A stretch of 64,000 nucleotides of DNA from Erythrobacter neustonensis (GCF_001663175.1 NZ_CP016033.1:1922001-1986000); one strand, 5' to 3'; counted from the stretch's first letter, positions 19,033-29,663 are shown. The notes: a model not told the origin generated them from the sequence alone. Translations and numbers: made by a program.

Positions 19033-20246
19033 GCAGCGAACCCCGCAAGGGTGCATCCCGCCACTTCGTGCTGGCCGCAGGCGGCACTGGTGGCCACCTG
19101 ATCCCGGCCTTCGCGCTGGCCGCAGAACTGAACGCACGCGGCCACCATGTCGCGCTGATCACCGATGAGCGCGGCGCGAACATTCCAGGCAAGCCCGACT
19201 TCATGCCCGCGCATGTCCTGCCCGCCGGCCGGTTCGGCAAAAACCCGCTGGGCTGGTTTGCCGGGGTGCGCGCGGTGCTGCAGGGCCGCGCGATGGCGCT
19301 GCGCCTGTTCGAAAGCTTTCAGCCTTCCGCGGTGATCGGCTTCGGGGGCTATCCTGCGCTGCCCGCATTGCTCGCGGCGACATCGGCGGGCCTGCCGAGC
19401 ATCGTTCACGAACAGAACGCGGTGCTGGGCCGGGTGAACCGGCTATTGGCGGGCCGCGTCGATGCGATTGCCACGTCTTACGATCAGGTCGACCGGCTCG
19501 CGCCCAAGCACGCGGGCAAGGTGCATCTGGTGGGTAACCCGGTGCGCGCCGAGGTGCTGCGCTTGCGCGAACAGGACTTCCCCGATTTCACCGATGAAAG
19601 CCTGTTCCGGATTCTGGTGACGGGCGGATCGCAGGGCGCGCGCGTCCTGTCCGAAGTGGTGCCCGACGGGCTGGCCATGCTGCCGCCCGCGCTGCGCCAG
19701 CGCTTGCAAGTGACGCAGCAGTGCCGCCCCGAAGATCTCGACGCGGTGCGCGGGCGTTATGCCAGCCACGATATTCCCGCCGAACTCGGCACCTATTTCG
19801 AGGACATGCACGAACGGCTGGCCGGCGCGCATCTGTTCATCGGGCGCGCGGGCGCATCGACGATTGCCGAACTGACTGCAGTGGGCCGCCCCGCGATCCT
19901 CGTGCCCTTGCCGATCGCGACCGACGATCACCAGGCCGCGAACACCCGCGAGATGGCGCGCGCGGGCGGCGCGCGGATGATCCGGCAGGACGCCTTCCAG
20001 CCCAAGGAACTCGCCAAGCAGATTCAGGCGATGGCGATGAACCCTGCCAGCCTCGCCAATGCCGCGCATTGCGCATTCAATTGCGGGCGGCCCGATGCGG
20101 CGAAGGACTTGGCCGATCTGGTCGAGAGCATGAGCGGGATCGATCTGATGGACGTGATCCGCGTGGGCGAGAGCGCCGGAGTTGCCGCAGCCTTGCGGCC
20201 CGCCACCGGCACACCGCGCAAGGCGGCAAAGGAACGGGTTGAATAA
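19029..20246 (+). CDS. murG: Lipid II-forming GlcNAc transferase
   Basis: A 405-residue GT28 glycosyltransferase adding GlcNAc to lipid I on the inner face of the membrane. The N-terminal [16 protein letters not shown] loop and C-terminal [24 protein letters not shown] donor-binding motif are intact. It is about 40-50 residues longer than E. coli MurG, mainly at the C-terminus. The stop TAA overlaps the murC ATG by one base. Confidence 0.94.
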   Translation: MSSEPRKGASRHFVLAAGGTGGHLIPAFALAAELNARGHHVALITDERGANIPGKPDFMPAHVLPAGRFGKNPLGWFAGVRAVLQGRAMALRLFESFQPSAVIGFGGYPALPALLAATSAGLPSIVHEQNAVLGRVNRLLAGRVDAIATSYDQVDRLAPKHAGKVHLVGNPVRAEVLRLREQDFPDFTDESLFRILVTGGSQGARVLSEVVPDGLAMLPPALRQRLQVTQQCRPEDLDAVRGRYASHDIPAELGTYFEDMHERLAGAHLFIGRAGASTIAELTAVGRPAILVPLPIATDDHQAANTREMARAGGARMIRQDAFQPKELAKQIQAMAMNPASLANAAHCAFNCGRPDAAKDLADLVESMSGIDLMDVIRVGESAGVAAALRPATGTPRKAAKERVE

Positions 20247-21679
20247 TGAAGGGCGTAGGCACCGATATCGGCACCATCCATTTCGTCGGGATCGGCGGGA
20301 TCGGGATGTCGGGCATCGCCGAGGTGATGCATAACCTCGGCTATACCGTGCAAGGGTCCGACATCGCCGAAGGGCCGAGCGTCGAGCGGTTGCGCGCGCG
20401 CGGGATGACGGTGCATATCGGCCACCGCGCCGAAAACGTCGAAGGTGCGGCCGTGGTCGTCACTTCGACTGCGGTGCGCCGCACCAACCCCGAAGTTGCC
20501 GCCGCCTTGGAAGCGCGCGTTCCCGTGGTGCGCCGCGCCGAAATGCTGGCCGAGTTGATGCGGCTGAAATCCACCGTCGCGGTTGCCGGCACGCATGGCA
20601 AGACGACGACGACCAGCATGATCGCAACGTTGCTCGATGCCGGCGGGATCGATCCCACCGTCATCAATGGCGGGATCATCGAACAATATGGTTCGAACGC
20701 GCGGCTGGGCGATTCCGACTGGATGGTGGTGGAAGCCGACGAGAGCGACGGCAGCTTCCTGCGTCTCGACGGCACGATCGCGGTGGTCACCAACATCGAT
20801 CCCGAACACCTCGACCATTACGGCGATTTCGATGGGGTGAAGCGCGCTTTCGTGGAGTTCATCCACAACGTGCCCTTCTACGGCGCAGCGGTGCTCTGCG
20901 TCGATCATCCGGTGGTGCAGGCGGTGATCGGATCGGTGCGCGACCGCAAGGTCGTCACCTACGGCTTCTCGCTTCAGGCCGATATCTGCGGGGTCAATGT
21001 CCGCAGCGCCGAAGGCGGCAACACCTTCGATGTGATCGTGCGCCAGCGCGGACTGGAGGATCGCCGGATCGAAGGGGTGCACCTGCCGATGCCGGGCCGA
21101 CACAATGTCCAGAACGCGCTCGCGGCGATTGCGGTGAGCATCGAGATGGGCTGCAACGACGATGTGATCCGCACCGGTTTTGCGCGGTTCGGCGGGGTGC
21201 GGCGGCGCTTTACCCGCGTCGGCAGCATCGAATTGCCGGGCGGCACGGTCGCGGTGATCGACGATTACGCGCACCACCCGGTCGAAATCCGTGCGGTGCT
21301 TGCCGCCGCGCGCGAAGCGGTCGGCACCAGCGGCGGGCGCGTGATCGCGGTTGCGCAGCCACACCGCTATTCCCGGCTGGGTGATCTTATGGACGAATTC
21401 CAGTCCTGCTTCGACGATGCCGACATTGCCTATGTTGCGCCGGTCTACGCCGCGGGTGAGGAGCCGCTGCCGGGTGTCGATCACTCGGCGCTGGTCGCGG
21501 GCATGAAGGCGCGCGGGCACCGTGCCGCGCGCGAGATCGCCGGGGCCGACGTGCTCGCGGAAACGCTCAGCGGCGAAATCGCGGCGGGCGATATCGTTGT
21601 ATGCCTTGGTGCGGGCGACATCACCCGCTGGGCCGCCGGGCTTGCGCCTGCGATCACCGCGCGGCGGGCGGCGGCATGA
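20246..21679 (+). CDS. murC: UDP-N-acetylmuramate:L-alanine ligase
   Basis: A 477-residue Mur ligase, first of the amino-acid-adding steps. Motifs are [16 protein letters not shown] at the N-terminus, the ATP loop [35 protein letters not shown], and [12 protein letters not shown], all MurC-typical. It overlaps murG by one base and murB by 4 bp (ATGA). Confidence 0.95.
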   Translation: MKGVGTDIGTIHFVGIGGIGMSGIAEVMHNLGYTVQGSDIAEGPSVERLRARGMTVHIGHRAENVEGAAVVVTSTAVRRTNPEVAAALEARVPVVRRAEMLAELMRLKSTVAVAGTHGKTTTTSMIATLLDAGGIDPTVINGGIIEQYGSNARLGDSDWMVVEADESDGSFLRLDGTIAVVTNIDPEHLDHYGDFDGVKRAFVEFIHNVPFYGAAVLCVDHPVVQAVIGSVRDRKVVTYGFSLQADICGVNVRSAEGGNTFDVIVRQRGLEDRRIEGVHLPMPGRHNVQNALAAIAVSIEMGCNDDVIRTGFARFGGVRRRFTRVGSIELPGGTVAVIDDYAHHPVEIRAVLAAAREAVGTSGGRVIAVAQPHRYSRLGDLMDEFQSCFDDADIAYVAPVYAAGEEPLPGVDHSALVAGMKARGHRAAREIAGADVLAETLSGEIAAGDIVVCLGAGDITRWAAGLAPAITARRAAA

Positions 21680-22641
21680 TCCAGCCGGGCGATATCTTGC
21701 CGGGAAGCGCCGCAGCGGCCCCGACCTGCGCGGGCGGCGAAGCGGTGCAGGCCCCCGTGCCGCGCGACGGCATCCGCGGCAAGCTGACCGCAGGCGCGCC
21801 GCTGGCGCCCTATACCTGGTTCAAGACCGGCGGGCCGGCCGACTGGCTGTTCGAACCCGCCGATATCGACGATCTCGAAGCCTTTCTTGCGCGGCTCGAC
21901 CCCGCAGTCCCGGTGATGGCACTGGGGCTGGGTTCGAACATGATTGTCCGCGATGGCGGGGTGCCGGGCGTGGTCGTGCGGCTCGGCAAGGCTTTCGCCA
22001 AGGTCGAGCATTCGGGTGAACTGGAACTCACCTGCGGCGGCGGGGCGAGCGGTATTCTGGTCGCGTCCACCGCGCGCGATCTGGGGATCGCAGGCCTAGA
22101 GTTTCTGCGCGGTATCCCCGGCACCGTCGGCGGTTTCGTGCGGATGAACGGCGGGGCTTACGGCCGCGAGGTGGCAGACGTGCTGCGCGACTGCGCGGTG
22201 ATCCTGCACGATGGCAGCTTTGTCACGCTGAGCGCCGCGGAACTTGAGTATTCCTACCGCCATTCCGCGCTGCCCGAGGGTGCGATCGTCGTCTCGGCGC
22301 GGTTCCGGGGCCACCCCGGCGAACCCTCAGAGATCGGCGCGGAAATGGACCGCATTGCCGCCGCGCGCGAGGCGAGCCAGCCCTTGCGCACCAAGACCGG
22401 CGGGTCGACCTTCAAGAACCCGCAAGGCCACAAGGCCTGGGAACTGGTCGACCGCGCAGGTTGCCGCGGGCTCCAGCAGGGCGGCGCGCAGGTTTCCGAG
22501 AAGCACACCAACTTCCTCATCAACACCGGCACCGCCACCAGCGCCGACATCGAAGGGCTGGGCGAAATGGTGCGCGACAAAGTCTATGCGCAGACGGGCG
22601 TGAGCCTTGAGTGGGAAATTCAGAGAGTGGGACGTCCGTGA
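21676..22641 (+). CDS. murB: UDP-N-acetylenolpyruvoylglucosamine reductase
   Basis: A 321-residue FAD enzyme that reduces enolpyruvyl-UDP-GlcNAc with NADPH to give UDP-MurNAc. ATG 21676 overlaps murC. The sequence [13 protein letters not shown], the FAD-binding [13 protein letters not shown], and [17 protein letters not shown] match type IIa-like MurB proteins. The region [10 protein letters not shown] carries the catalytic serine. Its stop overlaps the probable ddl GTG start. Confidence 0.93.
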   Translation: MIQPGDILPGSAAAAPTCAGGEAVQAPVPRDGIRGKLTAGAPLAPYTWFKTGGPADWLFEPADIDDLEAFLARLDPAVPVMALGLGSNMIVRDGGVPGVVVRLGKAFAKVEHSGELELTCGGGASGILVASTARDLGIAGLEFLRGIPGTVGGFVRMNGGAYGREVADVLRDCAVILHDGSFVTLSAAELEYSYRHSALPEGAIVVSARFRGHPGEPSEIGAEMDRIAAAREASQPLRTKTGGSTFKNPQGHKAWELVDRAGCRGLQQGGAQVSEKHTNFLINTGTATSADIEGLGEMVRDKVYAQTGVSLEWEIQRVGRP

Positions 22642-23624
22642 GCCTTTCGAAACTCCATGTCGCTGTCCTGATGGGCGGCTGGGCCAATGAACGCCCCGTG
22701 TCGCTGACCAGCGGGGCGGGGGTGGCCGATGCGCTGGAAAGCAAGGGCCACCGCGTCACCCGCATCGATATGGGCCGCGATGTCGCGCTGCGCCTCCATG
22801 AAGCCAAGCCCGATGTCGTCTTCAACGCGCTTCACGGCGTGCCGGGGGAAGACGGGACGGTGCAGGGCATGCTCGACCTGATGGGCCTTGCCTATACCCA
22901 TTCGGGCCTTGCGACCTCGGTGATCGCGATCGACAAGCAGCTGACCAAACAGGCGTTGGTGCCGCACGGTATCCCGATGCCCGGCGGGCGGATCGTGACC
23001 CGCGAAGAGCTGTATGAGCGCGATCCGCTCCCGCGCCCCTATGTGCTGAAACCCGTCAACGAAGGATCGTCGGTGGGTGTCGCGATCGTCACCGAGGACA
23101 GCAATGTCGGCAACCCGATCAGCGCCGACGCGCGCGGGCCGTGGCAGGAATTTACCGAATTGCTCGCCGAACCCTTCATCAAGGGCCGCGAACTGACTGC
23201 CGCGGTGCTCGACGGGCCCGAAGGGCCGCGCGCGCTGGGCGTGACCGAACTGGTGGTCGCCAGCGGCTTCTACGATTTCGAAAACAAGTACACCGCCGGG
23301 CGCACCGAACATATCTTCCCCGCCAAGCTGCCGCCCGAGATCACCGCGCTGTGCGAAGCCTATGCGGTAAAAGCGCATCAGGTGCTCGGTTGCCATGGCA
23401 CCAGCCGCACCGATTTCCGCTGGGACGACGAAGCGGGCGAGGAAGGTCTGTTCGTGCTCGAAACCAACACCCAGCCGGGCATGACCCCCTTGAGCCTCGT
23501 TCCCGAACAGGCCGCGGGCTGCGGCATCGCCTATGCCGATCTGGTGGAGATGCTGTGCGCCGAAGCCTTGCGGGTGCACGGTGCCAAGCACGGAGGCGCG
23601 CATGGCGCAGCAGATCCGGCGTAA
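22638..23624 (+). CDS. ddl: D-alanine--D-alanine ligase
   Basis: A 328-residue ATP-grasp ligase making the D-Ala-D-Ala dipeptide used by MurF. I chose the GTG at 22638, which forms a GTGA overlap with murB and precedes the conserved KLHVAVLMGGWANERPVSL. A GTG at 22611 would add nine poorly conserved residues. ATP-grasp signatures include GVPGEDGTVQG, PYVLKPVNEGSSVGV and FVLETNTQPGMTPLSL. Its 3' end overlaps ftsQ by 23 nt. Confidence 0.92.
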   Translation: MSLSKLHVAVLMGGWANERPVSLTSGAGVADALESKGHRVTRIDMGRDVALRLHEAKPDVVFNALHGVPGEDGTVQGMLDLMGLAYTHSGLATSVIAIDKQLTKQALVPHGIPMPGGRIVTREELYERDPLPRPYVLKPVNEGSSVGVAIVTEDSNVGNPISADARGPWQEFTELLAEPFIKGRELTAAVLDGPEGPRALGVTELVVASGFYDFENKYTAGRTEHIFPAKLPPEITALCEAYAVKAHQVLGCHGTSRTDFRWDDEAGEEGLFVLETNTQPGMTPLSLVPEQAAGCGIAYADLVEMLCAEALRVHGAKHGGAHGAADPA

Positions 23625-24528
23625 CGGCACCGGCGGGGTCAGGCGCGCGGTCAAGGCGCAAAGCCGCGCTGTCACCGTGCGCAAAGCGCGGGGGTCTGCG
23701 ACCGGCGTGATCGACCGGGTAATGGGCGTGCTGCCTTTCACCGAAGACCAGTGGAGCCGCATCTGGCTCGCCATGATCATCGGCGGTGCGGTGGGGATCG
23801 CCTTCATTATCGCCAGTCTGGCCGGCGTGCCCGCGCTGGCGCAGGCGCAGGTTGCTGCCGTCGCCGCCGATGCGGGGTTCGAGGTGCGTCACGTGCGCGT
23901 CACCGGCACCAGCCGGATGGACGAACAGCAGGTGTATGCCCGCGCGCTCGCCGTCCGCAATCAAGCGATGCCCGATGTCGATATCGCCGCCTTGCGCGAC
24001 GATCTGCGCGCGCTGCCGTGGGTGAGCGATGCGCGTGTCTCGATCCAGTTGCCGCATACGCTGGCGATCGACATCGTCGAGCGCAAGCCGCACGCCGTGC
24101 TCGAAAAGGCCGACCGGCTGATGCTGATCGATGCCACTGGGGTTGAACTCGAACCGATCGCGCAGGCCAAGGCGAAGGGGATGCTGCGGCTGGCCGGGCC
24201 GGGCGCCGGGCGGCAGGCGCGTGCGCTCGAAACCCTGCTATCCGCCGCCCCCGCGCTCGCGCCCAAGGTCGAGGCGGCCGAATGGGTCGGCAACCGCCGC
24301 TGGAACCTCACATTCACCACCGGCCAGCTGCTTGCACTGCCCGAAGGCGAGATCGAAGGCGCGACCGCGCTGGTCAAGTTCGCGCGGCTTGATGGCAAGA
24401 ACCGGCTGCTGGGCGGCAAGGTGCTCGCCTTCGACATGCGCACCCCGCCCAGGCTTTACATGCGTCTGCCCGAAGCGGTCGGGCAGCCCAAGGATGTCGG
24501 CGGCGACGCCGGCAAGGAGACCACCTGA
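23602..24528 (+). CDS. ftsQ: Cell division protein FtsQ
   Basis: A 308-residue bitopic protein with a long basic cytoplasmic N-terminus, a membrane helix at about 53-75, then a POTRA domain (FEVRHVRVTGTSRMDEQQVY) and the beta domain LPWVSDARVSIQLPHTLAIDIVERKP. ATG 23602 lies inside the end of ddl (23-nt overlap). FtsQ recruits FtsB/FtsL. Its stop overlaps the ftsA ATG (TGATG). Confidence 0.9.
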   Translation: MAQQIRRNGTGGVRRAVKAQSRAVTVRKARGSATGVIDRVMGVLPFTEDQWSRIWLAMIIGGAVGIAFIIASLAGVPALAQAQVAAVAADAGFEVRHVRVTGTSRMDEQQVYARALAVRNQAMPDVDIAALRDDLRALPWVSDARVSIQLPHTLAIDIVERKPHAVLEKADRLMLIDATGVELEPIAQAKAKGMLRLAGPGAGRQARALETLLSAAPALAPKVEAAEWVGNRRWNLTFTTGQLLALPEGEIEGATALVKFARLDGKNRLLGGKVLAFDMRTPPRLYMRLPEAVGQPKDVGGDAGKETT

Positions 24529-25868
24529 TGGCATCGCGCGCCGTCACTGCGCCGCGCCGCGTGCTGCGCACCCATGCCGCGGTCAATATCGGCTCGTTCC
24601 GGATCAGCGCGATGATCGTGGGCGAAACCGAAAGCGGCGAATTGCAGGTGCTCGGCAGCGGCCACCGCGCCAGCGCCGGGGTCAAGCGCGGCTATGTCAC
24701 CGACATGGCCGCCGCCGCGCACGCGATCCGCGACGCGGTCGAACGCGCCGAGAAAAGCGCCAATACGCCGGTGCGCAGCGTCTGGATCGCCTGTGCGGGT
24801 GCGGGATTGGCGAGCCACGTGGTCGCGGTCGATATCGAGATCGGCGGGCGGCGGATCGAGGATGAGGACATCGAGGCGCTGCTGGTCGAGGCGCAGGACA
24901 TGATCCAGCCCGACGGGCGCAAGGTGCTGCACGCGCAGCCGGCACATTACACGCTCGACGGCGCGCACGGGGTTGCCAATCCCAAGGGCCTGCATGCCGA
25001 ACGGCTGGGCGTGGATATCCACGTGATGCTGGCGGACGGCGCGCCGGTGCGCAATCTGACCGAAGCGGTGCAGAACGCGCACCTCGAAGTCGAAGGCGTG
25101 GTCGCAGCCCCGCTTGCCGCGGGCCATGCCTGCCTTACGCCCGAGGAACGCGAACTGGGTGTGGCGCTGGTCGAAATCGGCGCGGATATCACCAACGTCG
25201 CGGTGTTTGCTGGTGGGATGCTCCTGGGCCTTCATGCGATTGCGATGGGTTCGGGATCGATCACCGATGCGATCGCGGCCAATTTCGGGATCCGCCGCAG
25301 CCAGGCCGAGCGGCTGAAATGCGTTGCCGGCTCGGCGGTGGCCAGCCCGTCCGATCACCGCGAACTGGTTCCGGTGACCGGCCCCTCGGAACTCGGCGGC
25401 GAAGGCAGCGACAGCGGTCAGCCGGTCGGGCCGCTTGCGCGCGGGGCCGATGACAAGAACCGGATCGTGCGTGCAGAACTGATCGCAGTGGTGACGCAGC
25501 AGCTCGGCGTGCTGACGGGCGAGGTTGGCAAGGCGCTGAAAACGATGGGATTTGCCGGGCCGCGCGCGGGGCAGGTGGTGCTCACCGGCGGCGGGGCGGA
25601 GCTTGCCGGGATGGCCGACTTCATGCAGAGCGCGCTGGGCCAGCCGGTCAGGCTGGGGCGGCCGCCGCAGCTTCCCGGAATGCCCGAGGCGCACCATGCA
25701 CCAGGCTTTGCGACGCTTGCCGGACTGTGCCTTTACGCCGCCGACGATCCGGTCGATATCCGCGCGGTGGGCAGCGGGCGCACCGGCGTCTACAACCCGG
25801 CGGCCAGCAAGGCGGGGATCATGGCGTTGGCATCGCGGCTGATGCGCGCGATGAAAGAGTATTTCTGA
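24528..25868 (+). CDS. ftsA: Cell division protein FtsA
   Basis: A 446-residue actin-like protein that tethers FtsZ to the membrane. It shows the SHS2 insertion (about residues 100-190, with VEGVVAAPLAAGHA just after it), LGVALVEIGADITNVAVF (phosphate 2 region) and VVLTGGGAELAGM (adenosine motif). The C-terminal amphipathic helix LASRLMRAMKEYF is the membrane-targeting sequence. The first phosphate loop reads VNIGSFRISAMI, without the usual LDxGTSK pattern. Translation is coupled to ftsQ; a 171-bp gap follows before ftsZ. Confidence 0.92.
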   Translation: MASRAVTAPRRVLRTHAAVNIGSFRISAMIVGETESGELQVLGSGHRASAGVKRGYVTDMAAAAHAIRDAVERAEKSANTPVRSVWIACAGAGLASHVVAVDIEIGGRRIEDEDIEALLVEAQDMIQPDGRKVLHAQPAHYTLDGAHGVANPKGLHAERLGVDIHVMLADGAPVRNLTEAVQNAHLEVEGVVAAPLAAGHACLTPEERELGVALVEIGADITNVAVFAGGMLLGLHAIAMGSGSITDAIAANFGIRRSQAERLKCVAGSAVASPSDHRELVPVTGPSELGGEGSDSGQPVGPLARGADDKNRIVRAELIAVVTQQLGVLTGEVGKALKTMGFAGPRAGQVVLTGGGAELAGMADFMQSALGQPVRLGRPPQLPGMPEAHHAPGFATLAGLCLYAADDPVDIRAVGSGRTGVYNPAASKAGIMALASRLMRAMKEYF

Positions 25869-26039
25869 GCGCGCAAGCAACCGCTTTGACGTAGCGGCCA
25901 AACGTGCAAAAAAGCCCAAGCGATGCTGTGGATAAGGGTCATGCCGCTATAAAATGTGTGGCCCGATTATGTCACAGACGAACAATATGTGCGGAAACCG
26001 GGTAAGAGCACCCCGCGCCCCCGCCTGGAGGACCAGCAG
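25869..26039 (+). promoter_or_regulatory. ftsA-ftsZ intergenic region, possible ftsZ promoter
   Basis: This 171-bp gap is the longest inside the dcw cluster. It includes a TATAAA element at 25948-25953 in a locally AT-rich stretch (25948-25995), but no good -35 at the right distance. TTGACG at 25886 is 56 bp away. A strong Shine-Dalgarno (GGAGG) precedes ftsZ. Independent ftsZ transcription is common in alphaproteobacteria, but the promoter itself is not proven here. Confidence 0.35.
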
Positions 26040-27749
26040 ATGAGCATCAATATCGGACCCGCAGCCAGCGACGATCTGCGCCCGCGCATCACCGTGATCG
26101 GTATCGGCGGCGCCGGCGGGAACGCGATCGCGAACATGATCGCGGCCGAAATCGAAGGCGTTGAGTTCATCGTCGCCAATACCGACGCGCAGGCGTTGAG
26201 CACGTCGCCCGCAGAGCGCCGCATCCAGCTTGGCCCGGAAATCACCGGCGGCCTTGGCGCCGGCGCGCGGCCCGAAGTGGGCAAGGCGGCAGCCGAAGAA
26301 ACCGTCGCCGAGATCGAGCGCGCGCTCGAAGGCGTCAACATGTGCTTCATCGCGGCCGGCATGGGCGGCGGGACCGGCACGGGCGCCGCGCCCGTGATCG
26401 CGGAAGCCGCGCGCCGGATGGGCGTGCTGACCGTGGGCGTCGTGACCAAGCCGTTCCTCTTCGAAGGCACGCGCCGGATGCGTTCGGCCGAAGCGGGCAT
26501 CGAGGAACTGCAGCAGCACGTCGACACGCTGATCGTGATTCCCAACCAGAACCTGTTCCTGGTCGCCAAGGCCGAAACCACCTTCAAGGAAGCCTTCCAG
26601 CTTGCCGACGAAGTGCTCCAGCAGGGCGTGCGCTCGATCACCGATCTGATGGTGATGCCGGGCCTGATCAACCTCGACTTTGCCGACGTGCGCTCGGTCA
26701 TGTCCGAAATGGGCAAGGCGATGATGGGCACGGGCGAGGGCGAGGGCGAAAACCGCGCGCTCGACGCGGCCGAGCAGGCGATCGCCAACCCGCTGCTCGA
26801 CGGCGTCAGCATGGCGGGCGCGCGCGGCGTGATCATCTCGATCATCGGCGGCGAGGACATGCGCCTGCTCGAAGTCGACGAGGCTGCCAACCACATCCGC
26901 GAACTGGTCGACGAGGACGCGAATATCATCTGGGGTTCGGCGTTCAACCCCGACCTCAAGGGCAAGATCCGCGTTTCGGTGGTTGCCACCGGGATCGAGC
27001 AGAGCGCGATCGGCCAGTCCGAGCGCTCGCAGAATGTCTCGCTCGGCACCTCGCGCGCGCCCAAGCGGCCGGTGCTCGAACTGTCGGAAGGCAATGGCTT
27101 TGCGCCTCCGCCGCAGGCTACCGCTCCAGTTGCGCCCGCAACCATCGCGACCACGCCCGCATTCGACCGCGGCGGATCGCAGGCACCGGCAGCGCCCGCA
27201 AGCTACGCCGAGGAACCGCTCGATCTGGCGGACGAGGCTGACGGCGACGATGCCGACGCCTATGGCTCGGCAGCGCCGTTCGAACTGACCGGGATGCAGG
27301 CGGGCGACGAATACGGCGACGAGTATGACGACGATGTCGATGGCATCGTCGATCCGCTCGCCGGTCTGCGCGGTGCGGAAAGCACCGGCGGCGCGGCGCG
27401 TGAAGACGACGCGCTCGAACTCGACGATGGCTACACCCCTTACGCCGAAGCCGATCGCACCCCGGTGCAGGACGATCTGCTGGCCAGCGCGGACCGGTTG
27501 GCTGCCGAAGATCGCCCGGTCGAAGCGCGGCTTGGCGGCGGACGCCGGCTCGGGCTGCTTGGCGGCGGCGACCATGGCGCTGGCGGGGCTCCGGCAGGCG
27601 GCGCGCCGTCGGGCGGGGGCAGCACGCTGTTCGAACGCATGGCCAACCTGTCGCGCAGCACCGCGCGCGACGACGACGAGGACGATGACGGCGATGATGG
27701 CCCGGCGCTCAGCATCCCGCGCTTCCTCGGTCGCCAGAACAACCAGTAA
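26040..27749 (+). CDS. ftsZ: Tubulin-like division GTPase FtsZ
   Basis: A 569-residue protein; ATG 26040 follows GGAGG by about 9 nt. The GTP-binding core (residues 1 to about 320) has [14 protein letters not shown], the tubulin signature [12 protein letters not shown], and the T7 catalytic loop [11 protein letters not shown]. After the core come about 230 residues of acidic, Pro/Ala/Asp-rich low-complexity linker, then a conserved C-terminal peptide [10 protein letters not shown] for partner binding. E. coli FtsZ is 383 residues; a long linker is common in alphaproteobacteria. It ends the dcw cluster. Confidence 0.96.
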   Translation: MSINIGPAASDDLRPRITVIGIGGAGGNAIANMIAAEIEGVEFIVANTDAQALSTSPAERRIQLGPEITGGLGAGARPEVGKAAAEETVAEIERALEGVNMCFIAAGMGGGTGTGAAPVIAEAARRMGVLTVGVVTKPFLFEGTRRMRSAEAGIEELQQHVDTLIVIPNQNLFLVAKAETTFKEAFQLADEVLQQGVRSITDLMVMPGLINLDFADVRSVMSEMGKAMMGTGEGEGENRALDAAEQAIANPLLDGVSMAGARGVIISIIGGEDMRLLEVDEAANHIRELVDEDANIIWGSAFNPDLKGKIRVSVVATGIEQSAIGQSERSQNVSLGTSRAPKRPVLELSEGNGFAPPPQATAPVAPATIATTPAFDRGGSQAPAAPASYAEEPLDLADEADGDDADAYGSAAPFELTGMQAGDEYGDEYDDDVDGIVDPLAGLRGAESTGGAAREDDALELDDGYTPYAEADRTPVQDDLLASADRLAAEDRPVEARLGGGRRLGLLGGGDHGAGGAPAGGAPSGGGSTLFERMANLSRSTARDDDEDDDGDDGPALSIPRFLGRQNNQ

Positions 27750-27765
27750 CCGCGTGTCAGCCGCG

Positions 27766-27793
27766 CCGTGTCGCAAGCCTGATGGCGACACGG
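27766..27793 (+). terminator. Inverted repeat after ftsZ, possible 3' end of the dcw transcript
   Basis: A perfect 9-bp stem, CCGTGTCGC (27766-27774) with GCGACACGG (27785-27793), closes a 10-nt loop 16 nt after the ftsZ stop. No T-run follows, so it is not a classical intrinsic terminator. It may stabilise the 3' end or act with Rho. Confidence 0.4.
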
Positions 27794-27817
27794 CGGCGGC
27801 ATGGTAAAGGCCGCATC

Positions 27818-29515
27818 ATGGTGTCGCGCTTCAGTGTTTCCAGAGCCCTTGCGCTGAGCGCGACCGGGGCGGTGCTGTCTCTTGCCGGCACGACCGCCCC
27901 GGCATCGGCGCAGGATACCGTCGCGCGGCCGGTGGTGCAGGCGCTTCCCAATTCACAGGTTCAGCGGCTCAACCGCGCGCTGGTGGCGCTGTCTAAGGCC
28001 CCGCGCGACCGCGATACGCTGGTCGAGGCAGGGCAGGCCGCGCTCGGTGTCGACGATCTCGATGCCGCGATCGGCTTTTTCGGGCGCGCGGCGGAGGTCG
28101 ATCCGGGCAATGCCGCGGTCGCGCAGGGGTTGGGGGCGGTTTACCTCCGTGCAGGCCGTGCGGGCGAGGCGCTGGTGCAATTCGATCGCGCGCTTGCCGC
28201 CGGGGCGGATGAGCGGACGGTGCTTCCCGACCGCGCGCTGACGCTCGATCTCGTCGGCGAACATGCCGCGGCGCAGACCGCCTATACCCGCGCACTCGTG
28301 CTCGATCCGGGCAATGACGAAGCGCGGCGGCGGCTGGCGATCAGCCATGCGATTTCGGGCAACCGCGCGCGGTTCGAGGATACGCTGCGCCCGATGCTCG
28401 ACCGGCGCGATGTCGGCGCGCAGCGCGCCCGCGCCTTCGGGCTGGCGATCATGGGCGACGCCGACCGGGCCGGGGCGATCGTCGAGCAGGTGATGCCGCG
28501 CGATCTGGCGACGCGGCTGGTGCCCTATCTCGGCTATATGCCGCGCTTGACCAAGCCGCAGCAGGCCGCCGCAGCCAATCTCGGGATTTTTCCGCGCGCC
28601 GCCGATATCGGGCGTGACGATCCGCGGCTGGCTCGGTTCGCGGCAGAAGAGCGTGCCGACAGCCGCCTGACGCCCGCTGGCGCTCCGCTGGGAACGCGCA
28701 GCACCGCGTCTGCGGCCGTGGCGCCGACTCCGCCGCCAAGCACCACGATCTTCACCACCCCGGTGTCGGCCTCGGCGATCGGCACGGTGCCGCAGCCTTC
28801 CACGACGCCGGCGATTGTTCCCGCCGCTGCGGCACCTGTGGCTGCCGCGCCCGCGCCGGTTGCCGGGCCTCCCTCTGCGTCTGCTCCCGCGCCTGCGCCC
28901 ACCTACGTGGCTGCGGCTTCCACGCCTGCCTCTGTGCCGCCTGCGCCGACCTACGCTGCGGCGTCAGCATCCGTGCCCCAGCCAGCGCCGCAGCCCCAAC
29001 CCCAACCCCAACCCCAACCCCAGCCGCAGCCGCAAGTCCAGCAGCTGCCGCTGCGCGTAGCAGATGCCTTTGCCGATCTCGGCGCTCCGCTTCCCGATGC
29101 GCGGGTGGGGGGCGATGCGGTCGACATTACGCGAATCGCGGTTCGGCGCGAAGCCCCGCCGATCACCGCCGCGCCTGCGCCCAAGCCCGAGGCGAAGCCC
29201 GCCGAAAAGCCCAAGCCCAAGCCCAAGGAGCCCGCCAAGCCCGCTCACCCCAGCCGCGTCTGGGTGCAGGTGGCGACGGGCAAGAGGATCGACGCGCTGG
29301 CGTTCGACTGGAAGCGGATCAGCCGTGAAGGCGGCAAGCTGATGGCGCCCTACAAGCCGCACACCGCACGCTGGGGCGCGACCAACAGGCTCGTGATCGG
29401 CCCGGTCGCCAACCGCGACAAGGCCGAGGCCTTGGTGCGCGATCTGAAGAAGCAGGGGGCCGACGTATTCCTGTGGCTCAGCGAAGAAGGCGAGGCGGTT
29501 CAACCGCTTAACTAG
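27818..29515 (+). CDS. Periplasmic TPR and SPOR-domain protein
   Basis: A 565-residue exported protein. A signal peptide ends around SAQDT (residues 27-31). TPR-like helices lie at about 50-175 (repeats ending in VDPGNAAV and LDPGNDEA). A Pro/Ala-rich linker (about 280-420) contains a (QP)n run. The C-terminal 85 residues, PSRVWVQVATGKR to the end, form a SPOR domain, which binds denuded septal peptidoglycan. Its place just after ftsZ and the SPOR domain suggest a septum-localised factor. ATG 27818 was chosen because it starts the signal peptide. Confidence 0.75.
   Translation: MVSRFSVSRALALSATGAVLSLAGTTAPASAQDTVARPVVQALPNSQVQRLNRALVALSKAPRDRDTLVEAGQAALGVDDLDAAIGFFGRAAEVDPGNAAVAQGLGAVYLRAGRAGEALVQFDRALAAGADERTVLPDRALTLDLVGEHAAAQTAYTRALVLDPGNDEARRRLAISHAISGNRARFEDTLRPMLDRRDVGAQRARAFGLAIMGDADRAGAIVEQVMPRDLATRLVPYLGYMPRLTKPQQAAAANLGIFPRAADIGRDDPRLARFAAEERADSRLTPAGAPLGTRSTASAAVAPTPPPSTTIFTTPVSASAIGTVPQPSTTPAIVPAAAAPVAAAPAPVAGPPSASAPAPAPTYVAAASTPASVPPAPTYAAASASVPQPAPQPQPQPQPQPQPQPQVQQLPLRVADAFADLGAPLPDARVGGDAVDITRIAVRREAPPITAAPAPKPEAKPAEKPKPKPKEPAKPAHPSRVWVQVATGKRIDALAFDWKRISREGGKLMAPYKPHTARWGATNRLVIGPVANRDKAEALVRDLKKQGADVFLWLSEEGEAVQPLN
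28994..29023 (+). repeat. CCCCAA hexamer tandem repeat coding for (QP)n
   Basis: Four perfect CCCCAA units (28994-29017) followed by one CCCCAG lie inside the linker of the TPR/SPOR gene. The unit is 6 bp, so slippage would change linker length without shifting the frame. Confidence 0.8.
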
Positions 29516-29529
29516 CTTCCCCCGATTTC

Positions 29530-29551
29530 TTTGCACAGGCTTTGCACAGGC
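29530..29551 (+). repeat. 11-bp perfect tandem duplication
   Basis: TTTGCACAGGC occurs twice head to tail in the 148-bp gap between the SPOR gene and the YbjN-like gene. Function, if any, is unknown; it may be a recent slippage duplication. Confidence 0.75.
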
Positions 29552-29663
29552 TTGTCCGGTTCTCCCCAACCCCTCTCGGATGCGCGATTGCCAAGCAGGG
29601 GCGGTTGCGTCCATCCCTTTCGGCGATGGAAACACACCCCCTTTCGCCGCCCCGCGCACAGCC

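Noticed and set aside
22611..22637. Start of ddl at GTG 22611
   Set aside because: It would overlap murB by 31 nt and add nine non-conserved residues, whereas GTG 22638 gives the usual GTGA overlap.
27766..27793. Intrinsic terminator after ftsZ
   Set aside because: The hairpin is perfect but has no T-tract, so it is listed only as a possible 3'-end structure.
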